Positions 36,419 to 44,917 of a DNA stretch of 64,000 nt are shown here, piece by piece. Origin of the DNA: Paenibacillus montaniterrae (GTDB lineage Bacteria; Bacillota; Bacilli; Paenibacillales; Paenibacillaceae); the NCBI RefSeq assembly GCF_018403185.1, contig NZ_BOSE01000002.1, positions 682,001 through 746,000 of the forward strand, written 5' to 3'. A program made the position numbers and the translations under genes. How positions within the stretch are numbered: the stretch's first letter is position 1; every line of letters starts with the position of its first letter. The notes below the pieces were generated by a model. That model was not told the DNA's origin, did not search any database, and worked only from the letters and a program-made list of their open reading frames with translations.

Positions 36419-37246
36419 ATGGTTGCGATTAGCAAACAAGTGAAATCCGCAAAAAGGCTGCATAAATTAACGATTAATCCTTTGTTGGCGCTACAAAAGC
36501 TAGTTAAACAATCAATCGTACTGCTGCTATTTTTCGTTGTGTGGGAGATTGCACCGCGTATCGGGCTCGTCGATCCTGCATTTTTCCCCGCTTTTTCCGA
36601 GGTAGCATCAGCATGGTGGAACATGCTTTTATCGAATGAACTATTTTCTCATTTCAGTGCAAGCATAACCCGCTCCATTGCCGGCTTTGGTTTAGCCATT
36701 GCGATTGCGATCCCGTTAGGTCTAGTCATTGGCTGGTATCCGATTGCGCGTGATCTGCTCAATCCTATTCTGGAACTGTTTCGTAATACTGCAGCATTAG
36801 CGCTGTTACCCGTGTTCATCCTATTGCTGGGGATCGGCGAAACCTCTAAAATAGCGATTGTGTTTTTCGCTTGTACTTGGCCAATTTTATTGAATACAAT
36901 CGCTGCTGTCCGCAACGTTGATCCACTTCTGATTAAATCTGCACGATCGATGAACATATCATCCTTTTCGTTGTTTTACAAGGTCATTCTCCCTGCTTCA
37001 ATTCCAACAATGTTTACAGGCATCCGCATGGCCGGCACTGGAGCAATTCTCGTCTTGATTGCCGCTGAGATGGTCGGTGCCAAAGAAGGTCTAGGCTACT
37101 TCATCACGTATTCTCAATATAACTTCATGATCCCTGAAATGTATGCAGGCATTCTTACAATCTCGATACTTGGCCTGATCATTAACTACGGCTTGCTGGC
37201 GCTAGAAAAAAGATTATCTCGTTGGAAGCAAGATCCGACTGTGTAA
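36419..37246 (+). CDS. ssuC: ABC permease, sulfonate/nitrate/taurine type
   Basis: 275 residues, BPD_transp_1 permease with about six membrane segments (from VLLLFFVVWEIAPRIGL) and the branch-typical ELFRNTAALALLPVFILLLGIGETSKI followed by IRMAGTGAILVLIAAEMVGAKEGLG. GAGAGGAGG precedes the ATG. It pairs with the ATPase 21 bases upstream and the binding protein encoded at 38656. Confidence 0.93.
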   Translation: MVAISKQVKSAKRLHKLTINPLLALQKLVKQSIVLLLFFVVWEIAPRIGLVDPAFFPAFSEVASAWWNMLLSNELFSHFSASITRSIAGFGLAIAIAIPLGLVIGWYPIARDLLNPILELFRNTAALALLPVFILLLGIGETSKIAIVFFACTWPILLNTIAAVRNVDPLLIKSARSMNISSFSLFYKVILPASIPTMFTGIRMAGTGAILVLIAAEMVGAKEGLGYFITYSQYNFMIPEMYAGILTISILGLIINYGLLALEKRLSRWKQDPTV

Positions 37247-37301
37247 TTTTTTTATATCTTAATCCAAGTAACTCAATATGAATAATAGGAGTGTGTTTGT
37301 A

Positions 37302-38642
37302 ATGACAAAACAATTAAAGCTAGGAGCATTTTTCAATTTACCAGGTCATCATTTTGCAAGCTGGCGCTACCCTACTACGCATCCAGAGCGCTCGCTTGAT
37401 TTGGATTATTTTATCGAGCTGGCTCAAATTGCGGAGCGAGGCAAATTTGATACGATCTTTTTTGCAGATGGATTCGGTCAAGAGCTTCAGGAAAACTCGC
37501 CCTCCGGCATTAAATTAGATCCGATTATCATTTTGTCTGCATTAACAGCTGTAACGAAAAACATCGGCTTAGTGGCAACGTTGACCACAACCTATAACGA
37601 GCCTTTTCAAGTAGCTCGAAAATTTATTGGCATTGATCATTTGTCCAATGGCAGAGCAGCGTGGAATGTTGTCACTTCTGCAAATGGGAAGGAAGCAACG
37701 TTATTCGGAAAGGAGAAGCATCTGGCTCACGCCGATCGTTACGTTCGTGCAGAGGAGTTTGTAGAGGTAGTGAAAAAGCTATGGCTCTCTATTGAACATG
37801 AAGCGCTTGTGATCGATAAAGAAAAGGGGCAATATCTCGATCTTAATAGAGTACACCCGGTTGACCATGAAGGGTTATGGTTCAAGGTTCAAGGAACTTT
37901 AGACGCGCCAGCCTCGCCACAGGGTCACCCTGTTATTGTGCAAGCAGGCTCTTCCGAAGCTGGAAAAGAGCTGGCTGCCAAAACAGCTGAGGTTGTATTT
38001 ACTGGCTGGCAAACGTTAGAGGAAGCACAAGCCTTTTATCGCGATGTAAAAAGCCGTCTGGCTAAATACGGACGCAAGGCTGATGACCTTAAAATTATGC
38101 CTGGTGTGTTCATCACGGTAGCCAGGACAGAAGCTGAAGCGATTGCTAAGCGAAAAGAACTAAATTCTTATATATTGCCTGATGTAGGCCTTGCTTATCT
38201 ATCGCACTTTATCGGTGCCGATCTTAGCGGCTACGATGTTGACGGTCCGATCCCTGCGCATTCAAGCAATGACGATCCAACTAATCCGCAAATTCGCGCC
38301 AATATTGTTCGCGGCATTGCCGAGCGCGAAGGGCTGCAAACGATTCGCGAGCTTTATGAGTTTATTGCAGGAGCGCGCGGACATCGTGAAATTGTCGGCA
38401 CGCCTGCACAAATTGCCGATCAATTGCAGGAGTGGTTCGAAAACGAGGCAGCCGATGGCTTTAACGTGATGGCGCCTACGTTCCCGGATGGTCTGAACGA
38501 TATCGTCGAGCTTGTCATTCCTGAGCTGCAGCGACGCGGCTTATTCCGTACAGAGTATGAAGGTCATACACTGCGTGAAAATTTAGGCCTGTCGCTTCCG
38601 ATTCGCCCTGCGCAGCAAACGATAAGCACAACTCAAGCTTAA
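37302..38642 (+). CDS. LLM-class FMN-dependent monooxygenase, NtaA/SnaA/DszA family
   Basis: 446 residues from the ATG at 37302 after AGGAG; the ATG at 37278 has no ribosome site. The sequence follows the NtaA/SnaA/DszA branch of bacterial luciferase-like monooxygenases: HFASWRYPTTHPERSLDLDYFIELAQIAERGKFD, FFADG, ATLTTTYNEPFQVARKF, NVVTSANGKEA, QAGSSEAGKELAAK. These enzymes use FMNH2 from a partner reductase to oxidise C-S or C-N compounds. SsuD alkanesulfonate monooxygenase is a shorter, different branch, so the substrate may be another organosulfur compound. The reductase gene at 39759 supplies FMNH2. Confidence 0.9.
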   Translation: MTKQLKLGAFFNLPGHHFASWRYPTTHPERSLDLDYFIELAQIAERGKFDTIFFADGFGQELQENSPSGIKLDPIIILSALTAVTKNIGLVATLTTTYNEPFQVARKFIGIDHLSNGRAAWNVVTSANGKEATLFGKEKHLAHADRYVRAEEFVEVVKKLWLSIEHEALVIDKEKGQYLDLNRVHPVDHEGLWFKVQGTLDAPASPQGHPVIVQAGSSEAGKELAAKTAEVVFTGWQTLEEAQAFYRDVKSRLAKYGRKADDLKIMPGVFITVARTEAEAIAKRKELNSYILPDVGLAYLSHFIGADLSGYDVDGPIPAHSSNDDPTNPQIRANIVRGIAEREGLQTIRELYEFIAGARGHREIVGTPAQIADQLQEWFENEAADGFNVMAPTFPDGLNDIVELVIPELQRRGLFRTEYEGHTLRENLGLSLPIRPAQQTISTTQA

Positions 38643-38655
38643 GGAGAGCTAACCT

Positions 38656-39696
38656 ATGCAAAAAACTTATACATTCGTCTTATTCGCACTCATTAGCTCC
38701 ATGCTTTTTAGTCTGCTGGCTGGATGCTCTTCATCAAATAAGCCCGCTGCAGCAAAAGCTGGCGGCAGCTCCAGTGAAGATAAGGTTCTGCAATATCAAA
38801 GCTCGCCAGGCTCTGTCAGCTTTCCCGAATTGGCGGCTGATCTCGGTTATTTGGGTGATTTGACGCTGGATAAAGTAAGCAATTCTGTCGGTGGCCCCGA
38901 AAGCATTCAGTTAACAGCAACGGGAGATATCGATTTTGGCTCTGCATTTAACGGCGCAACGATTAAAGCCATATCCAAAAATGTAAAGATCAAAGCGGTG
39001 GTCGGCTCCTATGGCAGCGATGAAAACACCTATATCGGAGCTTATGTGCTTGAGGATAGTCCGATAAAAGGCCCAAAGGATTTTATCGGCAAAAAGGTCG
39101 GCATGAATATTTTAGGCGCACATGCTGAATTTCTCGTAAAGGATTATTTGCGACAGGAAGGGTTGACGGAAAAGGAAATCGATGAGGTTATTTTAGTGAC
39201 TATTCCGCCTGCCAACGCCGAGCAAACGCTGCGAAATAAACAGCTCGATGTCATCATATTTAGCGGCATAGCGAGAGACTTTGCGCTGGAACGAGGCGGG
39301 ATTGTTGAACTGTTCAAGGATACTGATGTATTTGGCGGGAATTTTACAGCAGGCGATTATTTCTTTACTGAAAAGTACATTGCCGAAAACCCTACAACGG
39401 TAAAAACCTTTACCGAAGGCGTTGCAAAAGCGATTGAGTGGGCTAGAGAAACACCGCGAGAAGAAGTCATCGCTCGCTTTGAAAAAATAGTCGCCGCCCG
39501 CGAAGGGAATGAGCCGACAGCGAATCTGAAATATTGGAAAAGCACCGGTATTGCCACTACAGGCGGCGTCATTGAAGATAAAAACTTTAGCATTTGGATC
39601 GAGTGGCTTGAGAAAAACGGAGAACTGGAGCCTGGTACGATAAAAGCTGAGGATCTATATACGAATGAATTTAATCCTTATGCTCAATCTCAGTAA
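38656..39696 (+). CDS. ssuA: Substrate-binding lipoprotein, SsuA/TauA type
   Basis: 346 residues, NMT1/SsuA-like binding protein. The lipobox SLLAGCSSS gives a membrane-tethered Cys at residue 23. The body shows VLQYQSSPGSVSFPELAADLGYLGDL, GGPESIQLTATGDIDFGSAFNGA and the IGKKVGMNILGAHAEFLVKDYL hinge typical of the family. It follows the monooxygenase gene after 13 bases. Confidence 0.92.
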   Translation: MQKTYTFVLFALISSMLFSLLAGCSSSNKPAAAKAGGSSSEDKVLQYQSSPGSVSFPELAADLGYLGDLTLDKVSNSVGGPESIQLTATGDIDFGSAFNGATIKAISKNVKIKAVVGSYGSDENTYIGAYVLEDSPIKGPKDFIGKKVGMNILGAHAEFLVKDYLRQEGLTEKEIDEVILVTIPPANAEQTLRNKQLDVIIFSGIARDFALERGGIVELFKDTDVFGGNFTAGDYFFTEKYIAENPTTVKTFTEGVAKAIEWARETPREEVIARFEKIVAAREGNEPTANLKYWKSTGIATTGGVIEDKNFSIWIEWLEKNGELEPGTIKAEDLYTNEFNPYAQSQ

Positions 39697-39758
39697 AGGC
39701 GGCGCTATACTGCCTGACTTCACCCAGTTCTAAACCATTTAATTTGGAGGTTATTGAT

Positions 39759-40283
39759 ATGTCACGTATTGTTATTATTAATGGCGCAAATGCCGCAAGC
39801 TCTCGAGTGAATGCGGTGCAGCAGTACATCGAAAAAACAATTGACGAGGTAGCTTCGATTGAAGTGTTCAAGCTGCCTGCTGAAGATTTACTGACTGCTA
39901 ATTTCAATAGCGAGCATATTCAAGCTGTAAATCGGATTGTCGAGAAAGCTGAAGCCGTTGTCGTTCTTACACCGGTGTATAAAGCAGCCTACTCTGGAAT
40001 TTTGAAAACATACTTGGATCTGCTGCCGCAAAAGGGACTTGAGCATAAAACGATTCTGCCGATTGCAGTAGGAGGATCGCTGGCTCATTTGCTATCGCTG
40101 GAGTATGCATTAAAGCCAGTGCTGTCGGTGCTGGGAGCTACGACTATTTTGCAGCCTGTCTATTTAATCGATAAACAGATCGAACGGCTGGAAAACGGCA
40201 GCTTTTCGATTGCAGAGGAAGCAATTGAGCGAATCGATAAGGAGCTGAATAGACTAGCTCCGGTAGTGTCTAATCCGGTATAA
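39759..40283 (+). CDS. ssuE: NAD(P)H-dependent FMN reductase, SsuE type
   Basis: 174 residues from the ATG at 39759 after GGAGGT. Flavodoxin-like fold with IINGANAASSRVNAV at the FMN phosphate loop, VVLTPVYKAAYSGILKTYLDLLP and LPIAVGGSLAHLLSLEYALKPVL, the features of the SsuE/MsuE family. It should deliver reduced FMN to the monooxygenase encoded at 37302. Last gene of the operon, followed by a strong terminator. Confidence 0.92.
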   Translation: MSRIVIINGANAASSRVNAVQQYIEKTIDEVASIEVFKLPAEDLLTANFNSEHIQAVNRIVEKAEAVVVLTPVYKAAYSGILKTYLDLLPQKGLEHKTILPIAVGGSLAHLLSLEYALKPVLSVLGATTILQPVYLIDKQIERLENGSFSIAEEAIERIDKELNRLAPVVSNPV

Positions 40284-40311
40284 TTACTCTTTTGCTCAAC
40301 TGCACATTGAG

Positions 40312-40352
40312 CGTAGCATTTGCTACGGAAAAGAGGGGCCGCAGCCCCTCTT
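40312..40352. terminator. Terminator of the ssu-like operon
   Basis: A perfect 9-base GC-rich stem AAGAGGGGC (40331-40339) with GCCCCTCTT (40344-40352) and a CGCA loop. A second small stem CGTAGC/GCTACG (40312-40327) precedes it. It lies between the convergent ssuE and dus stops. Confidence 0.82.
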
Positions 40353-40385
40353 CCTCCTGTCGCCTATGCGATTCGTTCGCTAGCG

Positions 40386-41384
40386 CTATTCGATTTCAGA
40401 TCCACTCAGCTCAGGATTAGCCTGAATTTGCTCTGCAAAAATATCGAGCAGTGCGCGTACTTCATCCGTTGACTTGGTGCTCATCAATCGATGCCTTAAT
40501 TCACTTGCACCGCGGAAGCCTTTGACATAGATTTTGAAAAAGCGATGCAACCCGGACATGGAACGAGGCAACTGCTCAGCATATTGATCCTGTAAATCAA
40601 GCTGTAATCTTAGCAGCTCCAAATACTCTTCACTACTATGCTCCTGCGGCTCCTGCTCGAAGGCAAACGGATTTTTGAAAATGCCGCGCCCGATCATAAT
40701 ACCGTCAACACCATATTGCTCGACTAGCTCCAACCCTTTTTGCCGATCTGGAATATCTCCGTTGATCGTAAGCAATGTATCGGGTGCAATCCGGTCTCGC
40801 AATTGCTTAATGTGCGGGATAAGCTCCCAATGCGCCGCAACCTGGCTCAATTCCTTTGTTGTACGGAGGTGGATGGACAGATTTACAATATCTTGCTTGA
40901 GAATATGCGTCAGCCATTCCTCCCACTCGTCCACTTCATTGAATCCAAGTCTTGTTTTCACACTTACGGGCAATCCGCCCGCCTTTGCCGCCTGGATAAT
41001 GTCTGCCGCAACGTCCGGACGCAAAATAAGTCCGCTTCCCTTTCCTCGCGACGCGACATTCGGAACGGGGCAGCCCATATTAATATCGATGCCTTTGAAG
41101 CCCAGCTCCGCCATCCCGATACTCATTTGCCGAAAATATTCCGGCTTATCTCCCCATATATGTGCTACAATTGGCTGTTCATCCTCTGTAAACAATAAAC
41201 GGCCGCGTACCTTTTGCGTTCCCTCTGGATGACAATAGCTCTCCGTGTTCGTAAACTCTGTAAAAAACACGTCGGGCTTGCCGGCTTTGGCAACGACATG
41301 GCGAAATACAACATCCGTCACATCTTCCATCGGGGCAAGTATAAAAAACGGCCGCGGCAAGTCACGCCAAAAATTTTCCTTCAC
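40386..41384 (-). CDS. dus: tRNA-dihydrouridine synthase
   Basis: 332 residues, FMN-dependent Dus family. [17 protein letters not shown] at the N-terminus, then [22 protein letters not shown] with the catalytic Cys in [14 protein letters not shown], and the phosphate-binding [27 protein letters not shown]. The C-terminal helical domain binds tRNA. The start is GTG at 41384. The enzyme reduces specific uridines in the tRNA D-loop. Bacillus-type genomes carry more than one dus, so which position it modifies is uncertain. Confidence 0.94.
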   Translation of the reverse strand: MKENFWRDLPRPFFILAPMEDVTDVVFRHVVAKAGKPDVFFTEFTNTESYCHPEGTQKVRGRLLFTEDEQPIVAHIWGDKPEYFRQMSIGMAELGFKGIDINMGCPVPNVASRGKGSGLILRPDVAADIIQAAKAGGLPVSVKTRLGFNEVDEWEEWLTHILKQDIVNLSIHLRTTKELSQVAAHWELIPHIKQLRDRIAPDTLLTINGDIPDRQKGLELVEQYGVDGIMIGRGIFKNPFAFEQEPQEHSSEEYLELLRLQLDLQDQYAEQLPRSMSGLHRFFKIYVKGFRGASELRHRLMSTKSTDEVRALLDIFAEQIQANPELSGSEIE

Positions 41385-41599
41385 TTCAAACTCAATCCTT
41401 CCACAATAGATGGTACATCAAGCTGTCTTATTATCGTTTAACGTTTAATATACCAATCGACCAGACTGTTGTAAACCTCGACCTTAAAATGCTATTAATT
41501 TCAAAGATTGTAGAGCGTGTTGTCCCTCTGCTACAATGAGAACGGGAAGCAAGCAAATGGAATAATTTGCAGTTATTTTCGATTGAGAGGATGATCATT

Positions 41600-42214
41600 G
41601 TGTTTAAGAAGCTAGCATCAGAAGCACTCGGGTTAAGCGATATCGGTAAAGTGATTGATCGCAAGGACTTTGACAAGGTAGACACTGACGATTATGTTAT
41701 GCACGAGGATGGCGAGAAAATTTACTTCATTATCAAGTCTAAAAAAGACGAGTACTGCTTTACAAATCTTGCGTTAATCCATCTCGATGGCGAGAGTGCC
41801 ATAAGCAGCAAGCGCGTGCTGAAGCGCTACAGCTATTCCTCTCATGAAATCTCGAGAGTAATGCTGGAAACAGCAGGCACAGTCGACCTGGATGTAGAGA
41901 TCAAGTTCCAGATTGGCAGTGAAAGCTTCTCTATTGATGTCGATAAAAAGCAGCTTGAACAAATAAAAGACCTTTACAAAACGCTGTACAAAATTTCTGA
42001 AATCGTCGCGACCAACGATAAGCTTTATGACTATGCGGTACAAAGCGTACATATTGCGAAAGAAAGCCTCGGCCGGGTTTCTACACAAAGCGCTTCAATA
42101 GCAGAGCAATTTACCAATATTAATGAGTACGCCTTTAATTGGATGAAAGCCAAGCATGATGAATATAAAATAAAGGACTTTGGCTTCGTATTCGAAAAGT
42201 ATATTAACCAGTAA
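41600..42214 (+). CDS. yvbH: YvbH-like PH-domain protein
   Basis: 204 residues from the GTG at 41600, which is 9 bases after GAGAGG. It matches B. subtilis YvbH in length and in text such as LGLSDIGKVIDRKDFDKVDTDDYVMHE and VMLETAGTVDLDVEIKF. It has an N-terminal bacterial pleckstrin-homology domain (about 1-125) and a C-terminal helical oligomerisation region. No catalytic site; function unknown. Monocistronic, with a hairpin terminator 24 bases after the stop. Confidence 0.85.
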   Translation: MFKKLASEALGLSDIGKVIDRKDFDKVDTDDYVMHEDGEKIYFIIKSKKDEYCFTNLALIHLDGESAISSKRVLKRYSYSSHEISRVMLETAGTVDLDVEIKFQIGSESFSIDVDKKQLEQIKDLYKTLYKISEIVATNDKLYDYAVQSVHIAKESLGRVSTQSASIAEQFTNINEYAFNWMKAKHDEYKIKDFGFVFEKYINQ

Positions 42215-42237
42215 TCATCATAATGATTAATAACCAA

Positions 42238-42293
42238 ATGAGCAGCCATGAGAAGAAATTACTCCTCCTCCGTGGCTGCTCATTATCGTTTAT
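42238..42293. terminator. Bidirectional terminator
   Basis: ATGAGCAGCCA (42238-42248) pairs perfectly with TGGCTGCTCAT (42283-42293) around a 34-base loop, between the yvbH stop and the convergent SUMF1-like stop. Confidence 0.65.
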
Positions 42294-42336
42294 GAAGATG
42301 GGTTGGCTCTCCATCATATTATCTTCAATTTTGTTT

Positions 42337-43191
42337 CTACGCGCTGCGAACGACACGAAAGCCTTGGTCCGGCCCATAGCCGCTTGCTTCAAATTTGCCG
42401 CGGAAGGCGCTCTCGGTGTTGCTGACGTCGCCGATCCAGCCGCCGCCCTTCACCACACGGTAAATTCCGCTTTCAAAATCATTGTCCTCATACCAGTCCC
42501 AGCACCATTCTCTTACATTGCCTGACATATCATAAAGCCCCAGCTCGTTCGGCTTTTTCGAGCCAACCGCTTGCGTTGTATTTCTGTTGTTCTCAATCGC
42601 AGCCCAGGTCCAATCTCCCGACAAATACTCATTGCCAGCGTTTCTCCAATACCAGGCAACTTCATCTGCATTCGTTCCGCCGCTATATGGGGAGCTTTCG
42701 CTCAGTTGACCTCCGCCGGCTGCATATTCCCATTCCGCTTCCGTTGGCAAGCGGTAGCCATTCGCGCCTTCATTGATCGTGACGGTCCATTTGACAGGGT
42801 CATACTCGCTTTTATTGTGCGAGTCTATTTTAGTTTTGTCGATATTGTAGTACGGCTCCAAGCCTTCCTTTATACTCCTTCTATTACAGTACTCAACAGC
42901 GTCATACCAGCTTATCATCTCAACTGGCAAATTATTGCCCTGGAAGGCTGAAGGGTTGCTCCCCATCACATCCTGCCACTCTTTTTGGGTTACCTCATAT
43001 TTGCCGATATAAAAGTCCGCTATTGTTACGTCTTTTCCATAGTAATTGGACGTTGTGTTTTTAAAGGTCCCGCCTTCAACGAGCACCAAGCTATCATTGT
43101 TTCCACTGTTCTCAGTCTTATCCTGCGAGCAAGCGCTAATGATGACGATGACCGCGATTAATAGAAAAAGGATTGGTTTTCTCATTATCAT
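42337..43191 (-). CDS. SUMF1/formylglycine-generating-enzyme-like lipoprotein
   Basis: 284 residues from the ATG at 43191, 9 bases after AAGGAG. The signal ends VIVIISACSQD, so it is a lipoprotein. The rest is a SUMF1 fold: LVEGGTFKNT, FYIGKYEVTQKEWQDVMGSNPSAF, PVEMISWYDAVEYCNRRS, YRLPTEAEWEYAAGG, NELGLYDMSGNVREWCWDWY, GGGWIGDVSNTESAFRGK, GFRVVRSA. In formylglycine-generating enzymes a Cys usually sits in the CRSAxR position; here it reads TESAFR, so copper-dependent Cys oxidation is doubtful and a binding or structural role is likelier. It follows the xylanase gene but a hairpin separates them. Confidence 0.88.
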   Translation of the reverse strand: MIMRKPILFLLIAVIVIISACSQDKTENSGNNDSLVLVEGGTFKNTTSNYYGKDVTIADFYIGKYEVTQKEWQDVMGSNPSAFQGNNLPVEMISWYDAVEYCNRRSIKEGLEPYYNIDKTKIDSHNKSEYDPVKWTVTINEGANGYRLPTEAEWEYAAGGGQLSESSPYSGGTNADEVAWYWRNAGNEYLSGDWTWAAIENNRNTTQAVGSKKPNELGLYDMSGNVREWCWDWYEDNDFESGIYRVVKGGGWIGDVSNTESAFRGKFEASGYGPDQGFRVVRSA

Positions 43192-43259
43192 GATCGTTAT
43201 CTCCTTCGTAAAGGATGGAAAGCTCAAATTAACTGCTTAACTGCTTAGCTGAACGACAT

Positions 43260-43290
43260 AAGGCCGCCGGCTGTGAAACCGGCAGGCCCT
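43260..43290 (-). terminator. Hairpin after the xylanase gene
   Basis: Leftward AGGGCC-T-GCCGG pairs with CCGGC-GGCCTT (43260-43290) around an 8-base loop. The T tract is poor (TATGTCGTT), so it may only partly stop transcription into the SUMF1-like gene. Confidence 0.55.
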
Positions 43291-43336
43291 GGCTAATTCT
43301 TTGTCAAAAAGCTGCAAGCGAGCGAACGTGAGGCAA

Positions 43337-43969
43337 TTACCACACCGTTACGTTCGAGCTTCCGCTGCTTTGATAGCCTTCTGTCGCAAGCACTTGGTAA
43401 GACCAGCTGCTGCCCAGATTCATTCCTACATTTCTCCATGCGTTAACGTGATTGCTGAACGTAATGGAGACATTGTTGCCAGTCGGTCTCTTAGACTGGC
43501 GCACGCTCCAGAACTGCTGGAAGGTTTGTGTTCCGTCAATAGAAGGAGCGTTGTAGCGCATCGTTGTATATATGTCATATGTGCCGCCATCGCTGGTAAC
43601 CGATCCTTTATACTGTCCAGTAGGCCGATATGTGCCCCAGCTGTCTACGACGTAATATTCAATCAGAGAGTTTCTTGTCCATCCATAGAGAGTCAAGTAA
43701 GCATTGCCGGACGGCGCCCAGACGCCAGCATTGTAGTTAATTGTTCGTGATGGAGATCCAGTAGCCCAGCCTTTGCCGACAACAAAATTTCCGGTATTTG
43801 ACCATTGCACACTGTAATTGCCGCCAGATCCATTCGTAGCATTTACAGTTCCGCCGCCATCCGTCCAATATTGCCAATGCGTGTTCGCACTTGCGGTTGT
43901 TGCAAGCAATCCAAAACTTAAAGTAGCTGCAATCATTAGCTTCAAAAACTTCTTGTTTAACTTAAGCAT
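43337..43969 (-). CDS. xynA: Endo-1,4-beta-xylanase, GH11
   Basis: 210 residues, full-length single-domain GH11 enzyme. Signal peptide to about residue 28 (LLATTASA), then [19 protein letters not shown], the thumb loop PSIDGTQTF, and the two catalytic glutamates in SLIEYYVVD (Glu104, nucleophile) and ATEGYQSSG (Glu197, acid/base). No carbohydrate-binding module. The secreted enzyme cuts internal bonds of arabinoxylan. Its promoter carries a perfect cre and its mRNA leader starts with a full Shine-Dalgarno sequence more than 100 bases before the ATG. The ATG itself has GGGAGG at 7 bases. Confidence 0.96.
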   Translation of the reverse strand: MLKLNKKFLKLMIAATLSFGLLATTASANTHWQYWTDGGGTVNATNGSGGNYSVQWSNTGNFVVGKGWATGSPSRTINYNAGVWAPSGNAYLTLYGWTRNSLIEYYVVDSWGTYRPTGQYKGSVTSDGGTYDIYTTMRYNAPSIDGTQTFQQFWSVRQSKRPTGNNVSITFSNHVNAWRNVGMNLGSSWSYQVLATEGYQSSGSSNVTVW

Positions 43970-44090
43970 AGCTTTACCTCCCGAAAAACAATTGGATTTT
44001 TCACTACTTCCCTACAAACTACATGCTTGTCCCTCTTAGCAGCACAACACTAACCAACATTCAAATTTGTTAGTTGTTCACAACTTACTT

Positions 44091-44101
44091 TCACCTCCTT
44101 T
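44091..44101 (-). promoter_or_regulatory. 5'-end Shine-Dalgarno sequence in the xynA leader (STAB-SD-like)
   Basis: Leftward AAAGGAGGTGA is fully complementary to the 16S rRNA 3' end but lies about 120 bases upstream of the xynA ATG and only about 8 bases after the -10. The nearest possible start gives a three-codon ORF (GTG AAC AAC TAA). Such 5'-terminal sites are known to stabilise some Bacillus mRNAs, for example cry3A. Confidence 0.6.
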
Positions 44102-44109
44102 ATAGGTAA

Positions 44110-44132
44110 ATTATAGAATGAAAGCGTATACA
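44110..44132 (-). promoter_or_regulatory. xynA promoter with perfect cre
   Basis: -10 TATAAT reads leftward at 44115-44110. TGAAAGCGTATACA (plus strand 44119-44132) matches the cre consensus at every constrained position and covers the spacer and -35 area, so CcpA bound here would block xynA. The MerR promoter at 44189 is 57 bases to the right. Confidence 0.82.
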
Positions 44133-44188
44133 CAAAAATAAAGGAATTAAAGATTACACTACAGATTTTAAATATATGTTTGGGTAGG

Positions 44189-44219
44189 TTGACTCTCCCC
44201 TTAGAGGATCGTTTATCCT
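44189..44219 (+). promoter_or_regulatory. MerR-type promoter of the merR gene at 44279
   Basis: -35 TTGACT (44189-44194), 19-base spacer containing the dyad-like CTCTCCCCTTAGAGG, and -10 TATCCT (44214-44219). The 19-base spacing indicates autoregulation by the MerR protein encoded just downstream. Confidence 0.8.
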
Positions 44220-44278
44220 TTCGTATAGAGGCGGGAACACTACGCTTTGTACCAATTTAGTATGGAAGGATGAATAAC

Positions 44279-44917
44279 ATGTATACCGTTCGCGAGGTGG
44301 CAAAACTGGCGCATACAACCGTTAAGACATTACACCATTATCACAAAACAGGTCTTTTAATTCCCGAGCAAACGTCAGAAGCCGGCTATCGCTTATATGG
44401 GAAGAAGGATTTGGAACGATTGCAGCAAATCCTTTTTTACAAAGCGCTGGATTTTCCTCTCAAATCGGTCAAGTCATTGTTAGATGGCCATATCGACAGA
44501 GAAAATACGCTGCTTCAGCAAAAGCTTTTGCTGGAACAGAAAATAGCTCATTTCAAGGAGCTGATCACAACTATCAATACTACTATAGAAAGTGCCAAAC
44601 AAGGAGTTGATTTAGAAATGGAAACGATGTTTAAAGGGTTTGCATCTGAAGAGGAATGGCAACAAGCGTTAAAGGAGCAGAATGAGCATTTGCGGAAGGA
44701 ATATGATGTTGACCTGTTGCAGCAGCCGATTGATGTAGCAGCATTAAATGACTCTGCCTTGGAAGCACAGTCATTTAATGAGGATATGATTCGATTTTTG
44801 CAGGAAGGCTTCTCGGCAAATACTCCTCTTGAGCAATGGCAAGTCGGTTACGCATACTTTCTGAATAAGGTGGCCGTTTATTATTCAGCGGGCAAAAATT
44901 ATCATTCTAATCTTTGA
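44279..44917 (+). CDS. MerR-family transcriptional regulator
   Basis: 212 residues from the ATG at 44279 (GGAAGG 9 bases upstream; an in-frame ATG at 44270 abuts it). MerR winged helix (YTVREVAKLAHTTVKTLHHYHKTGLL, then GYRLYGKKDLERLQQILFYKALDF), a long coiled coil (about 75-110), and a C-terminal domain of about 100 residues of unknown ligand. The Mta/TipA-type regulators that use similar CTCTCC operators are usually about 250 residues, so the C-terminus may be shortened. The last 11 bases overlap the convergent AsnC-type gene. Confidence 0.88.
   Translation: MYTVREVAKLAHTTVKTLHHYHKTGLLIPEQTSEAGYRLYGKKDLERLQQILFYKALDFPLKSVKSLLDGHIDRENTLLQQKLLLEQKIAHFKELITTINTTIESAKQGVDLEMETMFKGFASEEEWQQALKEQNEHLRKEYDVDLLQQPIDVAALNDSALEAQSFNEDMIRFLQEGFSANTPLEQWQVGYAYFLNKVAVYYSAGKNYHSNL

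Noticed and set aside
43260..43336. GC-rich hairpin between xynA and the SUMF1-like gene as a riboswitch (GEMM-like)
   Set aside because: Only one stem is seen, with no conserved aptamer sequence; a simple terminator explains it better.
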